From Sphaerolaimus hirsutus (taxonomy: Eukaryota; Nematoda; Chromadorea; Monhysterida; Sphaerolaimidae): a DNA stretch of 64,000 nucleotides. The notes under the pieces were generated by a model. The model was not told where the DNA came from. It searched no databases and saw only the letters and a list, made by a program, of their open reading frames with translations. Positions 19,098-30,585 of this stretch are shown here, in pieces. A program made the translations under genes and the position numbers. Location of the stretch: contig OZ038450.1 in the NCBI GenBank assembly GCA_964036195.1, forward strand, positions 19,435,208 to 19,499,207. The letters are read 5' to 3'. Every line of letters starts with the position of its first letter. The first letter of the stretch is position 1.

Positions 19098-19479
19098 TAC
19101 CGTATATCCTCGAATTATTCCCCCTCTCGATTAAGTGCCCCGTCTCTTGGGTGTGAGGAAAAAATGACTCCCCCCTCGAATAACTCCCCTCCCCCCACTT
19201 TGATGGGTATAAAACATTTTACAACATTTCACATTTAAATCAAAAAAACGTTCTACGTATTTTATATTTAAATATATGTATTATCGTGCAGCTAGAGTTC
19301 ACTAACATTGATTTCACTGCTTGAATTGTGAATTTTGCATTCTTACAAATGATTTATGTAACCATATTTACCCCATTTGTGCAGTAACTTTATCGTACAT
19401 TTGAAGGAAAATTCTGGCGAAAAAATAACTCCCCCTCGAATAACTATTTCTATGGAGACTTATTCGAGGATATACGGTA
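19098..19479. mobile_element. Related MITE with TACCGTATATCC ends
   Basis: The inverted ends are TACCGTATATCCTCGAA and TTCGAGGATATACGGTA over 382 bp. It is a sister subfamily of the C-rich MITE, flanked by TA. Confidence 0.7.
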
Positions 19480-19579
19480 TCTATATGAACCCCCGCGAGA
19501 GTCCAAATCTACAAAACCCCTGTACTCGAGTATACGTATTTTTCGAGTAAACGTAAAAACGTAAACACGTTTTAACAAC

Positions 19580-20517
19580 TACCGCATTACCTCGAATTGA
19601 CCCCCCTTGAATTAACCCCCCCCCCCCCTAAAAAATTTGCTGGGAAAAATACCTCCCCTTGAAATACCCCCACCCAGAGAAAAAGTTAAAAGAGATTGTA
19701 CATGACAAATACTGTGATTTGTGATCTGTATGATGCAGAAGGGTGTCAAGTTTCCGTTTTCCATTTCCGCTTTTCACAGGCAAATTTTTTTCCGTTTCCG
19801 TTTCCATTTTCCGGCTGCCAAATTGTTTTTCCATTTCCATTTTTCCGGCTCATTTTCCATTTTCCGGCTAAATTTTCAGTTTTTCCAGCTTTTTTCAATT
19901 TTACAGTTCAATTGTCTGTTTTTCCAACTTTTTTCCACTTTCTAGCTCAATTTAATGTTTTCTGTTGTAGCCAAACTGGTAAACATGCATGCAGGTTCTC
20001 AATTATGTGATTTTTTGTATTTCTAGTGAGATTTCTGCACATTTTTTTATTTCCAGCAAAATTTCAGCAATTTTTTTTCCGTTTCCGGCATAATTTCAGC
20101 AAATTTTTCCATTTCCGTTTCCGTTTTCCGGCCTTTTATTTTTCCATTTTCCGTTTTCCGGCAAGTGCCAAAAATTTTCCGTTTCCGTTTCCGTTTTCCG
20201 GCAAGTGCCAAAATTTTTCCGTTTCCATTTCTGTTTTCCGCCAAAAAGTTTTTGTTGACACCCTATGCAGAACACATGTTGACACCAATGACTGAGTGAC
20301 GTTAGGACAGGGCTTATACGTATATACAGTTTTTACATTTAAAAACACACAAATTTATACATTTATGTAATCATTTGATTTTTCAAAGTCTGAGCATGTG
20401 GAATTTCACAAAATTTCTGATGAAATAATAGACCCCCCCTCGAACAACCCCCCCCCCCCCTGAAAATTTGCTGGTGAAAGAATCAACCCCCTGGGGGTAT
20501 TTCTAGGTAATACGGTA
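19580..20517. mobile_element. C-rich MITE with internal TTTCCG repeats
   Basis: The ends are TACCGCATTACCTCGAA and a matching inverse ending TAATACGGTA. The interior (19745-20260) is a degenerate pyrimidine repeat built from TTTCCG and TTTTCCGGC units, which produces Phe-rich frames that are not genes. Confidence 0.65.
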
Positions 20518-20941
20518 TGTTTGGAAAGCTAACCACAGTTTTTTGAAATTATGATTCATAAGATCCTAATAATAGAACATTCTAATTTACAAGCTATAAT
20601 AAAAATGATAACTCCGTATACTCCAGTTACTTTACACCCTGCACGCGTGGTTCCTGCTGGAAGCGTGCCAACTATTTTTTACGCATGCGATTTTCATACA
20701 AAGTTGAAAAAAATTATCTCCGTTAACGCTATACGTTTGACTTATTGACAAGAATCATTTTTTGATCTTTTATACGAAAATCGCATGCTTTATCGTCATT
20801 GGCACGCTTCCAACGTGAAACATAAATGAGTGCGAGGGCAGAGTATCATGTACGCCGAGTATAACCGTAATATATATTTTTGAGTTAACCGTATAAAACC
20901 CATCATCAAAACAGCCAGGTGAAAGCAGATAGGTATTTAGT
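20518..20941. other. Unique AT-rich interval
   Basis: It contains short inverted pieces similar to 17750-17960 (GGAAGCGTGCCAA and its inverse), probably older MITE ends. No gene recognised. Confidence 0.4.
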
Positions 20942-21398
20942 GTAACGTATTTCCTCGAAATACCCCCGGGGGTGATTGTTTCATAGTGGTCCCGAGAGGG
21001 GGGGTTAAACGAGGGGGGGGGGGTATTTCGAGGGGGGGGGGGTTATTATTTCACAAGAAAATTTTTGAAAACCAAGTACGGAATTGTCGTCTGAAACGTA
21101 CGCAGACGTCGAAAAATGCAACAAAAACCGCCATTTAGAAGGTTCTGTATACTTATATTAGTATGTAGATGATATGTACACTGTTCTAACGTGACACCGA
21201 CATTGTTTTAATGTGTGTTCTGCAGTACACAGAACACAAACTACAGTTTATTGTCATGTACACCCTTTACACTCAATTTGGGGGGGGGGTATTTCGAGGG
21301 GGGGTGATTGTTTCATAGTGGTCCCGAGAGGGGGGGGGGGTAGAACGAGGGGCGGGGGGGTACTTCGAGGGGGGGGGGTATTTCGAGGAAATACGGTA
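20942..21398. mobile_element. C-rich MITE in inverted orientation
   Basis: It runs from AACGTATTTCCTCGAAATA to TATTTCGAGGAAATACGGTA with G-tracts on the plus strand. The interior motifs are the reverse complement of the 17095 copy. Confidence 0.7.
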
Positions 21399-21955
21399 GG
21401 TATTACTTATTTTCCTTCAAATTACACATTACTTTGCTGTGAGTATCTAGATATGATTACATAGGCGGCGATAAAGGTTACTTATTTTTATAAATTTTCT
21501 GTTGACAATTGATTAAAGGTCGTTCCCGACGCAATCCGATAAAATACGTATCGCTTTTTTACAATGTTGTTCAATAGTTAAATAAACATACTCAATATGT
21601 AAATTTTGACATTCCCAGACATTCCCCATTCGTTAGCGACAATTTCCAGTCGCTTAATTACATTGCACTTTTGTTCATACAATGCACAACCAAATTCTTG
21701 GCCGTGGGCCAAGTTTATTTAAGTCGCTAATTCCGCGCGTGTAACTTTCAAAGCTGTTACGAAACTACCTTTATTCACAGGACACTGCACGTGCAAATTA
21801 AAAGTGTCCGCATTCTGTGTGAAATCATTCACTAATCGGGTACAATGACCCTATGAACTTGGCACCTCCTATCTTTTGCATTGGGCATACTTCGCACGCG
21901 GCATACTTTACACGCAGTTCACTCAAAAATATGTATGTTCTGATTAGTGATGTCA
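21399..21955. other. Unique AT-rich interval, nothing recognised
   Basis: No frame above background and no repeat family recognised. Confidence 0.4.
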
Positions 21956-22086
21956 AAGCGCCATGGCGCTGGCGCCTGGCGCTAGCGCCAAACAAAAAAG
22001 CGCTTTTGGCGCTTGGCGCGATAAAGCCGTGACGCCATTGGCGCTTGGCGCTCACACTTTAAAAAGCGCCAAAAAAGCGCCATACT
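21956..22086. repeat. GGCGCC-rich segment 2
   Basis: It starts after AGTGATGTC and is dominated by GCGCCATGGCGC-type palindromes. It resembles the segments at 24842 and 25198, which end in the complementary CATCACTA, suggesting MITE ends. Confidence 0.65.
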
Positions 22087-22720
22087 GTCTGTGTATGTTT
22101 TCGATACGTACATCAAATATGCCATCAAAATATGAGATGATTGTTTTTTTGTTCCATCCAAATTCCCATCACCTAACAATTATGGTTCACACACCCAAAT
22201 TTTTATGGATTTTAGGTATATTTATAATAGCAAAATTTCACTTGCTTCAAAAAAGTCACCTACTGAAACTTTCAGCATTCAGAGTAAAACTACCAATATA
22301 GCATGCTGAATGTACACTTTACAATCTATCGATCATACAGTCATACCACATTTATTTTTCTGACATTCATTTTAGGATGCTTATCAGATCTGAGTAAAAA
22401 AACCCTGCTTCATCACATTACTCTTTTATTTACCCTATGTCCTTAAATATGATCCCCTTGAATAACACCCCTGAATAACTTCACATGTTAGCCAAGTGAG
22501 AAAAAATACCCCCCCCCTGAATAACTCCCCCATATGGGTATTTGATATGTACCTATATCCGCAATGTGTATTTGAATGCCAATGAGGTCTCAATGAATTT
22601 TTCAATGGATAAATGGTTTTATTGTTGTTGAACTATCAAATACCTGGATTACATGAGTTTATGGAATGCATACAAAGAATGAAGTGCATGTTCGGAGAAG
22701 AAAATAACTCTCCTTAGAAT
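22087..22720. other. AT-rich interval and left part of a broken MITE
   Basis: 22437-22720 carries TTGAATAACACCCC motifs that resume at 24595, so one MITE was split by the LTR element at 22721. Confidence 0.5.
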
Positions 22721-23161
22721 TGTTGTGCACACGGGAAACGGGGCTGACTGCGTACCGAGTCCGTGGCACACAGATGAGTGAGTTTCAGCTGGATTGGTGG
22801 CGTGTGGACCTTGGGCAAGAGGGCGAAGCCAAGTCCACTAAGCCAACAACCAGAGGAGATTCGTGTTTGAGACGTGGTGTTGTTGCGTTTGAGGTGGAAC
22901 GTCGCTTGGCGACACGGGTCTCAAAGTCTTGCATCTCATATTCATAGATGGTCAACCCCGAAAGGGGACATGAATGATGAGGGAAAGGTGAGTTAATGAA
23001 CATCAACTGACCTAAACACCCAAGTGGTCACTACTCAAGATTGGTTGAAACATAAAAGTTAACGGTTCAGACCAATCACTCAAATCCTACTTAGAATTGA
23101 ATACAGATATGTAGTATAGAATAAAGTATAGCATAGTGTGTAATGGCGTGTGACTACAACA
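22721..23161 (+). mobile_element. Left LTR of a miniature LTR element
   Basis: This 441-bp direct repeat begins TGTTGTGCACAC and ends GACTACAACA, and matches 24155-24594 at high identity. TG...CA ends with TGTTG/CAACA inversion are typical of LTRs. Confidence 0.75.
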
Positions 23162-24154
23162 GTCCCCCCCCCCCAAGTTCACCCTACAGGGGGAACTGAC
23201 AGAAAACCCAATAATAAAAATCACAACAAACAAAACCAATTATAAAAACAACCAAACCAATATGACATAAATGACATCATTGTGCATTATCACTTAGCCT
23301 TGGAGTGTTTCTTGCATTTCTTGTTGCGGTTCCTATGTCCATTGAATGGCATATCTGGTACACTGGCTGGTTGCTGCTTGGCTGCTATGTTGAATGGGTG
23401 GTGTTACTGATCCAGATGGCATAGTATTTCGTGGTTTAATAAACTGGTTGGGGATGTCAACGAGGATGTTGGCAGGGTTTTACTTGGTGGTGGGGGATCT
23501 CTGTTTGATGGTTGGGTGTGTGGGTTTTACCAATGTTGCTGATTGATAGCCAGGGTATGTTTGGGTTCCTGGCATTGCTGATTATTGGCCAGAGTAGTGT
23601 TTTTATTTACCAGTGTCACTAGTTGACAGCCAGCATGATGGTTTGGGTTTCCAGTGTTGTTGCTTGACTGCCGACCTATTTCCCTCAGTTTCTGGTGTCA
23701 CTGCTTAATGGCTGGGGTTAGGCTGTCAGTGTCTCTGTTGGACCACTGACCTACTTGCCTCTGTTCCCAGTTGCTGCTTTGATGGCCAGGGTTTTTGGGC
23801 TGTCGGTGTCGTTGCTTGACAACTGGGATGGTTAGGCTGTCGGTGTCGCTGCTTGATGGCCAACCTGTTTGCCTCAATTCCTGGTGTCGCTGCTTGATGG
23901 CCGGGGTTTAGGCTGTCAGTGTCTCTGTTGGACTGTCGACCTGTTTGCCTCTGTTCCCGGTTGCTGCTTTGACGGCCAGGGTTTTTGCATTTGACATCTT
24001 TCGTGTCATGCATGCGCTCTTGTGGCGCGCGGCGGTGGGCTGCTCTTGCTCGCAGGTGCTGCCGCAGGTTCGATTGGGGTGCCACCGATGTCATTGTTGG
24101 ACAGTCGGGGGCAGGCGGGTTCACATGAGAAGTTTCAAGCCAGTACGATCACCA

Positions 24155-24594
24155 TGTTGTGCACACAGGAAACAGGGCTAACTGCGTACCAAGTCCGTGG
24201 CACACAGATGAGTGAGTTTCAGCTGGATTGGTGGCGTGTGGACCTTGGGCAAGAGGCGAAGCCAAGTCCACTAAGCCAACGACCAGAGGAGATTTGTGTT
24301 TGAGACGTGGTGTTGTTGCGTTTTAGGTGGAACGTCGCTCGGCGACACGGGTCTCAAAGTCTTGCATCTCATATTCATAGATGGTCAACCCCCGAAGGGG
24401 ACATGAATGATGAGGTAAAAGTGAGTTAATGAACATCAACTGACCTAAACACCCAAGTGGTCACTACTCAAGATTGGTTGAAACATAAAAGTTAACGGTT
24501 CAGACAAATCACTCAAATCCTACTTAGAATTGAATACAGATATGTAGTATAGAATAGAGTATAGCATAGTGTGTAATGTAGTGTGACTACAACA
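24155..24594 (+). mobile_element. Right LTR of the miniature LTR element
   Basis: Partner of 22721-23161. Several substitutions separate the two copies, so the insertion is not very recent. Confidence 0.75.
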
Positions 24595-24677
24595 GAATAA
24601 CACCCCCTTGAATACCCCCTCCAAAACTTTGGATGAAATAATAACTCCCCTGGGGTCTTATTTGAGGATATACGGTA
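24595..24677. mobile_element. Right remainder of the interrupted MITE
   Basis: It resumes GAATAACACCCCC and ends at GGATATACGGTA, the terminus shared with 19098-19479. Confidence 0.6.
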
Positions 24678-24841
24678 CTTGCATTCACTGCAAGTACATG
24701 GGTACTTTTGTGCACAAATTTTCACGCAGCTTCATTAATCAAGTAGGGAACATCTTTGTGTATTTAGCATCCAGTTCGATCCATATACCATGTAACTTTA
24801 GATATTGATGTACATGGTGATGAAAAATGGCCAATAAATTT

Positions 24842-25011
24842 TTGGCGCTGGCGCTATTGGCGCTTGGCGCCATTGTCCTCTGGCGCCATTGGCGCTTGGC
24901 GCTACCGTCTGGAAAAGCGCCATGGCGCTTTTGGCGCTTGGCGCTAAAATCGTGTGGCGCCATTGGCGCTTGGCGCCGCAATGGGAAAAGCGCCATGGCG
25001 CTTTTCACATC
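24842..25011. repeat. GGCGCC-rich segment 3
   Basis: Alternating TTGGCGC and GGCGCCA motifs on both strands. It ends with GCGCCATGGCGC followed by CATCACTA. Confidence 0.65.
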
Positions 25012-25197
25012 ACTAGTTCTGATGTACCTTATTACAGACGGGGGTGTCTAGTGGGGGTTATGTTTCCCCAACTCGCTCAGACCTGAGGTATTTCGAAGGG
25101 GAATTAATTCAAGGGGTATTTGGAGCAAATACGGTAACATATTGCTCTTCTTAAAAGCTTCAGTTATGATATACCTGCTAAAATAGTGTCTTTTATC

Positions 25198-25347
25198 GTT
25201 GGCGCCATTTTTTCTGGCGCCCTTTGGCGCCTGGCGCAATATTTTCAGATGGCGCCGTGGCGCCATTGGCGCCTGGCGCCATTTTCTCTAGCGCCCTTTG
25301 GCGCCCGGTGCCATGGCGCCATTTTTCCTGGCGCTTTTCCATCACTA
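25198..25347. repeat. GGCGCC-rich segment 4
   Basis: The same motif class, ending GGCGCTTTTCCATCACTA. Frames across it are repeat-derived. Confidence 0.65.
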
Positions 25348-26211
25348 GGCACTACGCCGTGTATCTTTAATATTCAACGGAACCACTTCTGTAAATACAT
25401 AGCAGTGTAGTTACTTTATAAATATGTCCCACACTGAATTTTCATAAATACATTTTCCGTATGCGTATGCTTTGAAAGTGTACGCGTACAAGTGCGTACA
25501 GTATTTTTTTGAAAAGTATATGTAAATGTATTTACCGCGTACTCGCATACACGTATTTTTCGAGTAAACATACGTACCTTTTAACAACTCTGATCTAGTG
25601 TAAATATTGAGAGATGTGTGGAAATTTTGTGTTCAAACAAGCATGCATTTTTGATTTCCAAGCATTTCCGATTCTTGCCTGAAATTGGCTTTACATGTAA
25701 TTTACTGGCTGGTTCAGGGATCACATTTTTTCCATGGTTTTTCTTCAAAATGTTGTTTCTTTATAAAAACCAATTCATAAAGAGATGAAGTTTTCCCGAC
25801 GCGACTCGCCGACTCGACCGGAAAAATTTGGCAGCTGTGACTGGAACTCGAGTTTGAAAAAATCAAGTTTAGGGCCCTAATTATATCTCTTCCCAAAACA
25901 CACCAAGAACATCCAAATTGTAACCAAAAAAGCATTACTGCAAAATATCCTATAAAAAGTTGGTGTTGTATTTAATTAGTGTACCAGTTTCCAACGTATC
26001 AGTACAGAACATATCCCTTTTCACACAATGTAAACACATCTCTAGGCATTTAAATATTTACCAAACACCCTCTCTGTGACACCAGTACTAGCTGGAGTTG
26101 CAAGTAAATGTGAGCAATTATGCAGAATCCAAGGAATAGCACTATGCTTTGTTACGTTTTACTGACTTGCAACAATCAACTCATAAGAATGTTTTACCTA
26201 CTATGGCCACG
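25348..26211. other. AT-rich interval with TACGCGTA-type simple repeats
   Basis: 25440-25590 is rich in TACGCGTAC-like repeats. The rest is unremarkable; no gene recognised. Confidence 0.4.
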
Positions 26212-27112
26212 TACCGTATTACCTCTAATATAAGGTATACCTTATATTGTTTTCGTCAGATTTTTAGAGTCAAAAGTTATACCTTGTATTAGAGGGTACC
26301 TTATATTAGAGGGTACTGCAATTTTTATCGCCATATTTTTGTCTGGTCAACAATTCGAAGTTTCTTTTCGAGTGAATAGTGCTGCTGTATTCTGACACAT
26401 TTTTCAGCGGCGGAATTCGACGAAGAGGTGCCCTTGTGAAAAAATATTGGGTACAATGGTTACTGCTACAATTATGGTATGTGTACCCATAGGTATTTAC
26501 CCAGTATGCTGTTTTATGCGTATTTTAGAGTAAAAGGAAATACCCAATATCAACTCTGTGAGCCCCGATCCATATGTTTGTATTTACCTGTTCGTACAAG
26601 TTTTATCATGTGAGATGAGAAACGATGGCAAAATTTTTTTTGAATATTCAAAAATGTTTATGAATTTCAATTTTTTCTGGTGTTTTAATTTTTGAATTTT
26701 TATTTCACCCCTGGAAAAAACACTTTAAAATCGATTTTTTTTAATTCGAAAATACTGTTCAAATTTTTCAGGGAAATCAAGGCCGCAAAACGCATTCTTA
26801 GGTAAAACATCTAAAAAATTGACAATTGATAGTAATGTACCGTAAATCATCGCATAAATCATCGAATAAGTCCCCGGGGAAGTTAATTTTCCGTCAGAAT
26901 TTTTTGAGGGGGGACTTATTCGAGGGGGGTGTTATTCGAGGGGAGGAGTTATTTTTTCATCAGAATATTCAGGAAAATAGGTATAAAAGTATACATAAAA
27001 TAGGCAGAAAGTGAGCATAATACTGCATACATAAGAGCATAAATACCGTTATACCTCCAATATAAGGCATCCCTCTAATATTAGGTACTCTCTAATATAA
27101 GGTATATACTAC
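26212..27112. mobile_element. Palindromic MITE remnants (CTAATATAAGG family)
   Basis: Repeated CTCTAATATAAGGTA motifs and inverses at 26216-26325 and 27045-27112 indicate a palindromic element. A GACTTATTCGAGG fragment of the C-rich superfamily lies at 26826-26955. Confidence 0.5.
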
Positions 27113-27707
27113 GTAAATACGTTTACGTTTCCTCCCGAAAAAATACCGGTACTTACTTACTCTCGTACTTTTTGAAAGTACGCGAGTACAGAAAACGTAT
27201 TTCAAACAGGCTTTTTGATCAGCTTTTCTGGTATCTATCCTGATGCAAAATTTTTGGCTACTATCCCCTGAACCCCCCCCCCCCCCCGAAATCGCCAGCT
27301 ATCTATCTATCCTGGACCGATTTTTGAGAAATTTACCCTAATTTTCACTCAAAATCGCTACTTTTCATACCTATTTATATTTTTTCACCATCAAAATCAT
27401 CAATGTGTATCTCTTATTGCACATTTTCTGCTATTTTTTTGGCTATTTATGTGCTTATGTACCTATTTGTACCTACTCTTAACCTATTTTTAGCTATGTT
27501 TCACCTATTTTTAGCAACTTTTTTAGCTTCTAAACCTCAAATTATGAATCTCTTGACAGAATGAAAAACTAAGTAAAAATAAGTATTTTTAGGGTTGGGA
27601 ACCTTTGTCCCACTACTATCTCACTGTTTTTTGTCTTGGCGAGACAATACCAAATTAATAAAACACTGTAGTGTAGTAGGTACCTCGCAGATCTTTTAGC
27701 GTTTCCC
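27113..27707. other. AT-rich interval with CTATCTATC repeat fragment
   Basis: The AGCTATCTATC repeat, also present near 28860, 45390, 51650, 54245 and 55945, appears at 27296-27310. No gene recognised. Confidence 0.4.
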
Positions 27708-27803
27708 CTAATACTTCTTATAAACGCCACACGGTAAAAAACAGTAAGGTAAATGTAAAGTGTCCAAAAGTAAAACAAAACACATGAAAAATCCCCAAAT
27801 TAC

Positions 27804-27980
27804 TCGATATCCTCCCATCCTAGATCGCGCCTGAGGCGGAAAAATGCTGTCAGGTGCGCGGCTGCCGTTTCCGATAGTCTTCTGCCCGCCACGGCCACGT
27901 CCACCGCGTCCAGCGCCGCGTCCGCCGCGGGCACCACCGCGAGTGGCGCCGCGTGCCGCAGCTCGAACTTGGTCGCTCAT
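27804..27980 (-). CDS. Candidate first coding exon of an RGG-rich protein
   Basis: The minus-strand ATG at 27980 opens MSDQVRAAARGATRGGARGG, continuing with further RGG/RGR repeats to about residue 32, then a polar stretch ending SRMGGYR. A possible donor (GA followed by GTAATT) ends it near 27804; beyond that the frame turns hydrophobic and looks intronic. The exon is an isolated GC-rich, CpG-rich island. RGG boxes usually bind RNA; which gene this is cannot be told from so short a piece. Confidence 0.45.
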
Positions 27981-28213
27981 CGCAGGTAACGAAATTTTCT
28001 GGGGTTGGTGGCGCGTGATTAGGTAAATAAAATGTGTTCAAAAATCGGCTGTTTGATTACGTGATAATTGCAAAATCCAGATATTGATTGCTAAACTCGA
28101 TTAATCCTAGTAAACCAGTTTTGCTACCGTATTTAATTTGCAGTATTTCGAAAGTGACAATTTCCTGATTTTCAGGGTATCTCATAGAGATGTTAAATTT
28201 AAAAAACAAGGAA

Positions 28214-28804
28214 TTAAAATAATAATTTCGACCATTCCATAACATCACTATCAGAGTAAATTTTGAATTTTAATAGTAAATTGCTATATTTCCGTGTAAA
28301 TGAGTGGAAAGTTTTTATCAATTTGTCTTTGTTGTAATTATTTTCCAGTAGAGTTTTGACAAGTTTTTGTATACGAAAAGTAACGTCTTCTAATTTTGTA
28401 CTTACGCGACAGAAGCGAATACATTGAGAGTAAAGTACATTATAACAAACTTGTTTTTTAATGCATGATGTTATGTGTGGCATGCTTACAATGTGAAAGT
28501 TATAATCATCAGTTTTGTTATAAACTGTGATATTAAAAGAAGGAAATAACTGTATATCTAGATCTAGAAAATGAGCTTTTTTGCCTTGGTTCAATATTGT
28601 AGTTTCTAAAGTCAAAGATGAATGATAAATTTCAGTCGCCAGTGTTTCAAATTCAGGGAAATTAGTGCATAAGGTGTCGTCAATGTATCTAACTACATTT
28701 CGAGATAGTTTATTACGTAACCTTGGCGGCGCCTTGCTGATGTAATCATACTCCATCATGGCTAGCGTTAAATTGCAGATTTCAGGACTGACAGATGACC
28801 CCAT
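28214..28804 (-). pseudogene. Reverse transcriptase fragment
   Basis: The minus-strand frame of 196 codons contains MGSSVSPEICNL (palm/finger region), RYIDDTL (the catalytic YxDD-type box with I in the variable position), HFLDLDI and VYNKTDDYNF. This arrangement, followed by a helical tail with SQCIRFCR, matches orphan RT-like frames seen in many marine invertebrate genomes. The N-terminal half is missing: upstream sequence is the CTATCTATC repeat (from about 28810). No integrase or endonuclease is present, so it is a broken copy. Confidence 0.7.
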
Positions 28805-28814
28805 TGTGATAGCC

Positions 28815-28935
28815 TATATATTGAACCCCCCCCAACACCCCCGCCCCAATTTTTTTCAGCTATCTATCCCTCCGGAGGAGCAATTTACTATCTATCTGAA
28901 CCCCCACAGGGGTCCAAATCTACAATACCCCTGTT
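28815..28935. repeat. CTATCTATC/TCCGGAGG repeat copy
   Basis: It carries AGCTATCTATCCCTCCGGAG and a second CTATCTATC in a C-rich frame. Related copies lie near 19070, 45390, 51650, 52090, 54245 and 55945, in both orientations. Confidence 0.6.
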
Positions 28936-28937
28936 TG

Positions 28938-29168
28938 TTACACACTTAAAAAGTTGGTTTACAAAGTTCACTAGGGAAGGGTCCAAGGTTCAAAGTTACA
29001 TAAACAACATGACCTTGAAAATGCTTCCATAAGGAAATTTATTTGGGGTGAATATTGTGATGTCATAATCACATCATCACAGGAACAAAATTTGACAAAA
29101 TTTTCACGTTTTTCATTCACCCCAAATAAATTTCCTTATGCAGGCACCAACTTTTTAAGTGTGAAACA
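28938..29168. mobile_element. Foldback element
   Basis: CACACTTAAAAAGTTGGTT at the left is answered by an inverse copy at the right, and AAGGAAATTTATTTGGGGTG by its inverse. The interior is short and non-coding. Confidence 0.65.
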
Positions 29169-30096
29169 AAAAATTGGTTTAAAGTGAATTTTTCAGTTTG
29201 TTTTTAATGGGATGGGGTGGGTGCCCTACTGAAAAAAAATTAATGAGCAGAACTAGGGTTCAAATCTGATTCAATTTTATATCAGGTATGTTCTCACAAC
29301 ATTTTATTATGATGCAGTAGGGTGGCGAACTTGTTTGGGAGACTTGGTTTGTTTAAAAAAATAAACAACTTTATATGTGGCGACCCATGCTGTAGTGGGT
29401 CATTGGCGGCCACCCTCTGATGTATTGTGAGCGGAGTTGTTTGCAAGACATCCCCTAAATTTCAGCTTTATATCACCCTCACAGCTGGAGATATGGCCCT
29501 CATAGTGTAGCTAATCAAGTGGGGGTGAACTTGTTTGGGACCCCAAAAAAGCCACAAATTTTTTTTGCATATAGGGCAACCCACCCTGTAGTGAGTCGCC
29601 ACACCTCCCCCTATTGTTACAGAGTAGCCGGGTGTTAGGACTATATACCTACCAAATAATAGCTTTATACCACCCACACAGCCAGAGATATTGCATCTGA
29701 AGTAAAATATAAAAATGGGTGGTGAACTTGTCCGGGAAGGTGTTTACATACAAGGTTGGAGTAGGCGTGTTTAACTAAGATCCTATCGAAAGATTATCAG
29801 TATGGGAACCTGGCAGCTTGCCAAGTTCTTGACATCGCTATAAATACAAAAAAATAGGGTAAAAATAGGTATATAACCATGTATACATACGTAAATAACG
29901 ATTATGAACGTGAAAATTGGCAAAATGGAGCACAATTTTTGCGATTTTGTGCAAAAAATTGAGAAACATCGCTTGGACTTAGACGTGGGTCAATTCGATT
30001 GGCTAGCTTGGTCTAAATGGCAAGTTCCCATACGCGGTAGGATCCTTTTTATCGTTTAAAAACTATTTAAAAAAAGAAGAAAGGGAACACAGGAAG
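29169..30096. other. Repeat remnants, no gene
   Basis: GTGAACTTGT repeats and a GGGAAGGTGTTTA end (about 29738-29747) relate this interval to the foldback at 34819-35960. Confidence 0.45.
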
Positions 30097-30341
30097 TTGT
30101 GCGATGTAGCGTTTCTGCGACACGTCGCATTTCAAACGGATACAGCCGGACGTTCATGTTCTTATCATATCACCGGCCATTTGCGAGTGGGTACAAACGC
30201 GTTTCGTTCATTCGTTCCCGAAGACTCGTTGTTTCACGTTTTTGGCACTTTTCCAGATGCGCCTTGTGCCGCTGCGAGGTTTGCGATGTACACCGACTTG
30301 AAAGATTGTGGCTGGTTTGATTGCGGATGGCTCGCAGTTTT
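30097..30341 (+). CDS. Uncertain exon, unknown product
   Basis: ATG-led frame MCDVAFLRHVAF onward, in a GC-richer island, ending at a good donor (TTTTTG followed by GTGAGT). About 82 residues, no recognised family, several Cys and aromatic residues. It could be a chance frame in a repeat. Confidence 0.25.
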
Positions 30342-30585
30342 TGGTGAGTTTAGGCCATTTTTTCTAGGCTTAGCGGATGGCTCGAATTTCGAATATCTCA
30401 AAAATCGCTACAGATAGCTGACCGATAGGGGGGTGGGTCAGGGGATTGTAGTCAAAAAATTTGCCTCCGCGATAGATAGATAGCTGGGCGGCATCCGGGT
30501 ATATAGATAGCTGGGCGGTTTGGGGGGGGTTATCCCATCCGGCCCATCCCCGAACACCTGTATATATTTAGCTGGAAGCTACACT

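Larger units (their letters stand above)
22721..24594 (+). mobile_element. Non-autonomous LTR retrotransposon (TRIM-like)
   Basis: Two LTRs of about 440 bp flank about 990 bp of non-coding DNA without gag or pol. The internal region has a degenerate minisatellite (about 23400-23990) of Gly/Pro/Gln-like repeats on the minus strand. The 4-bp GAAT occurs immediately before the left LTR (22717-22720) and after the right LTR (24595-24598), a likely target duplication. It is nested in an older C-rich MITE. Confidence 0.72.

Noticed and set aside
19696..20295. Phe-rich membrane-like proteins
   Set aside because: They come from TTTCCG pyrimidine repeats within a MITE.
23726..24124. 132-aa Gln/Arg/His-rich minus-strand protein
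   Set aside because: It is the minisatellite in the internal region of the miniature LTR element.
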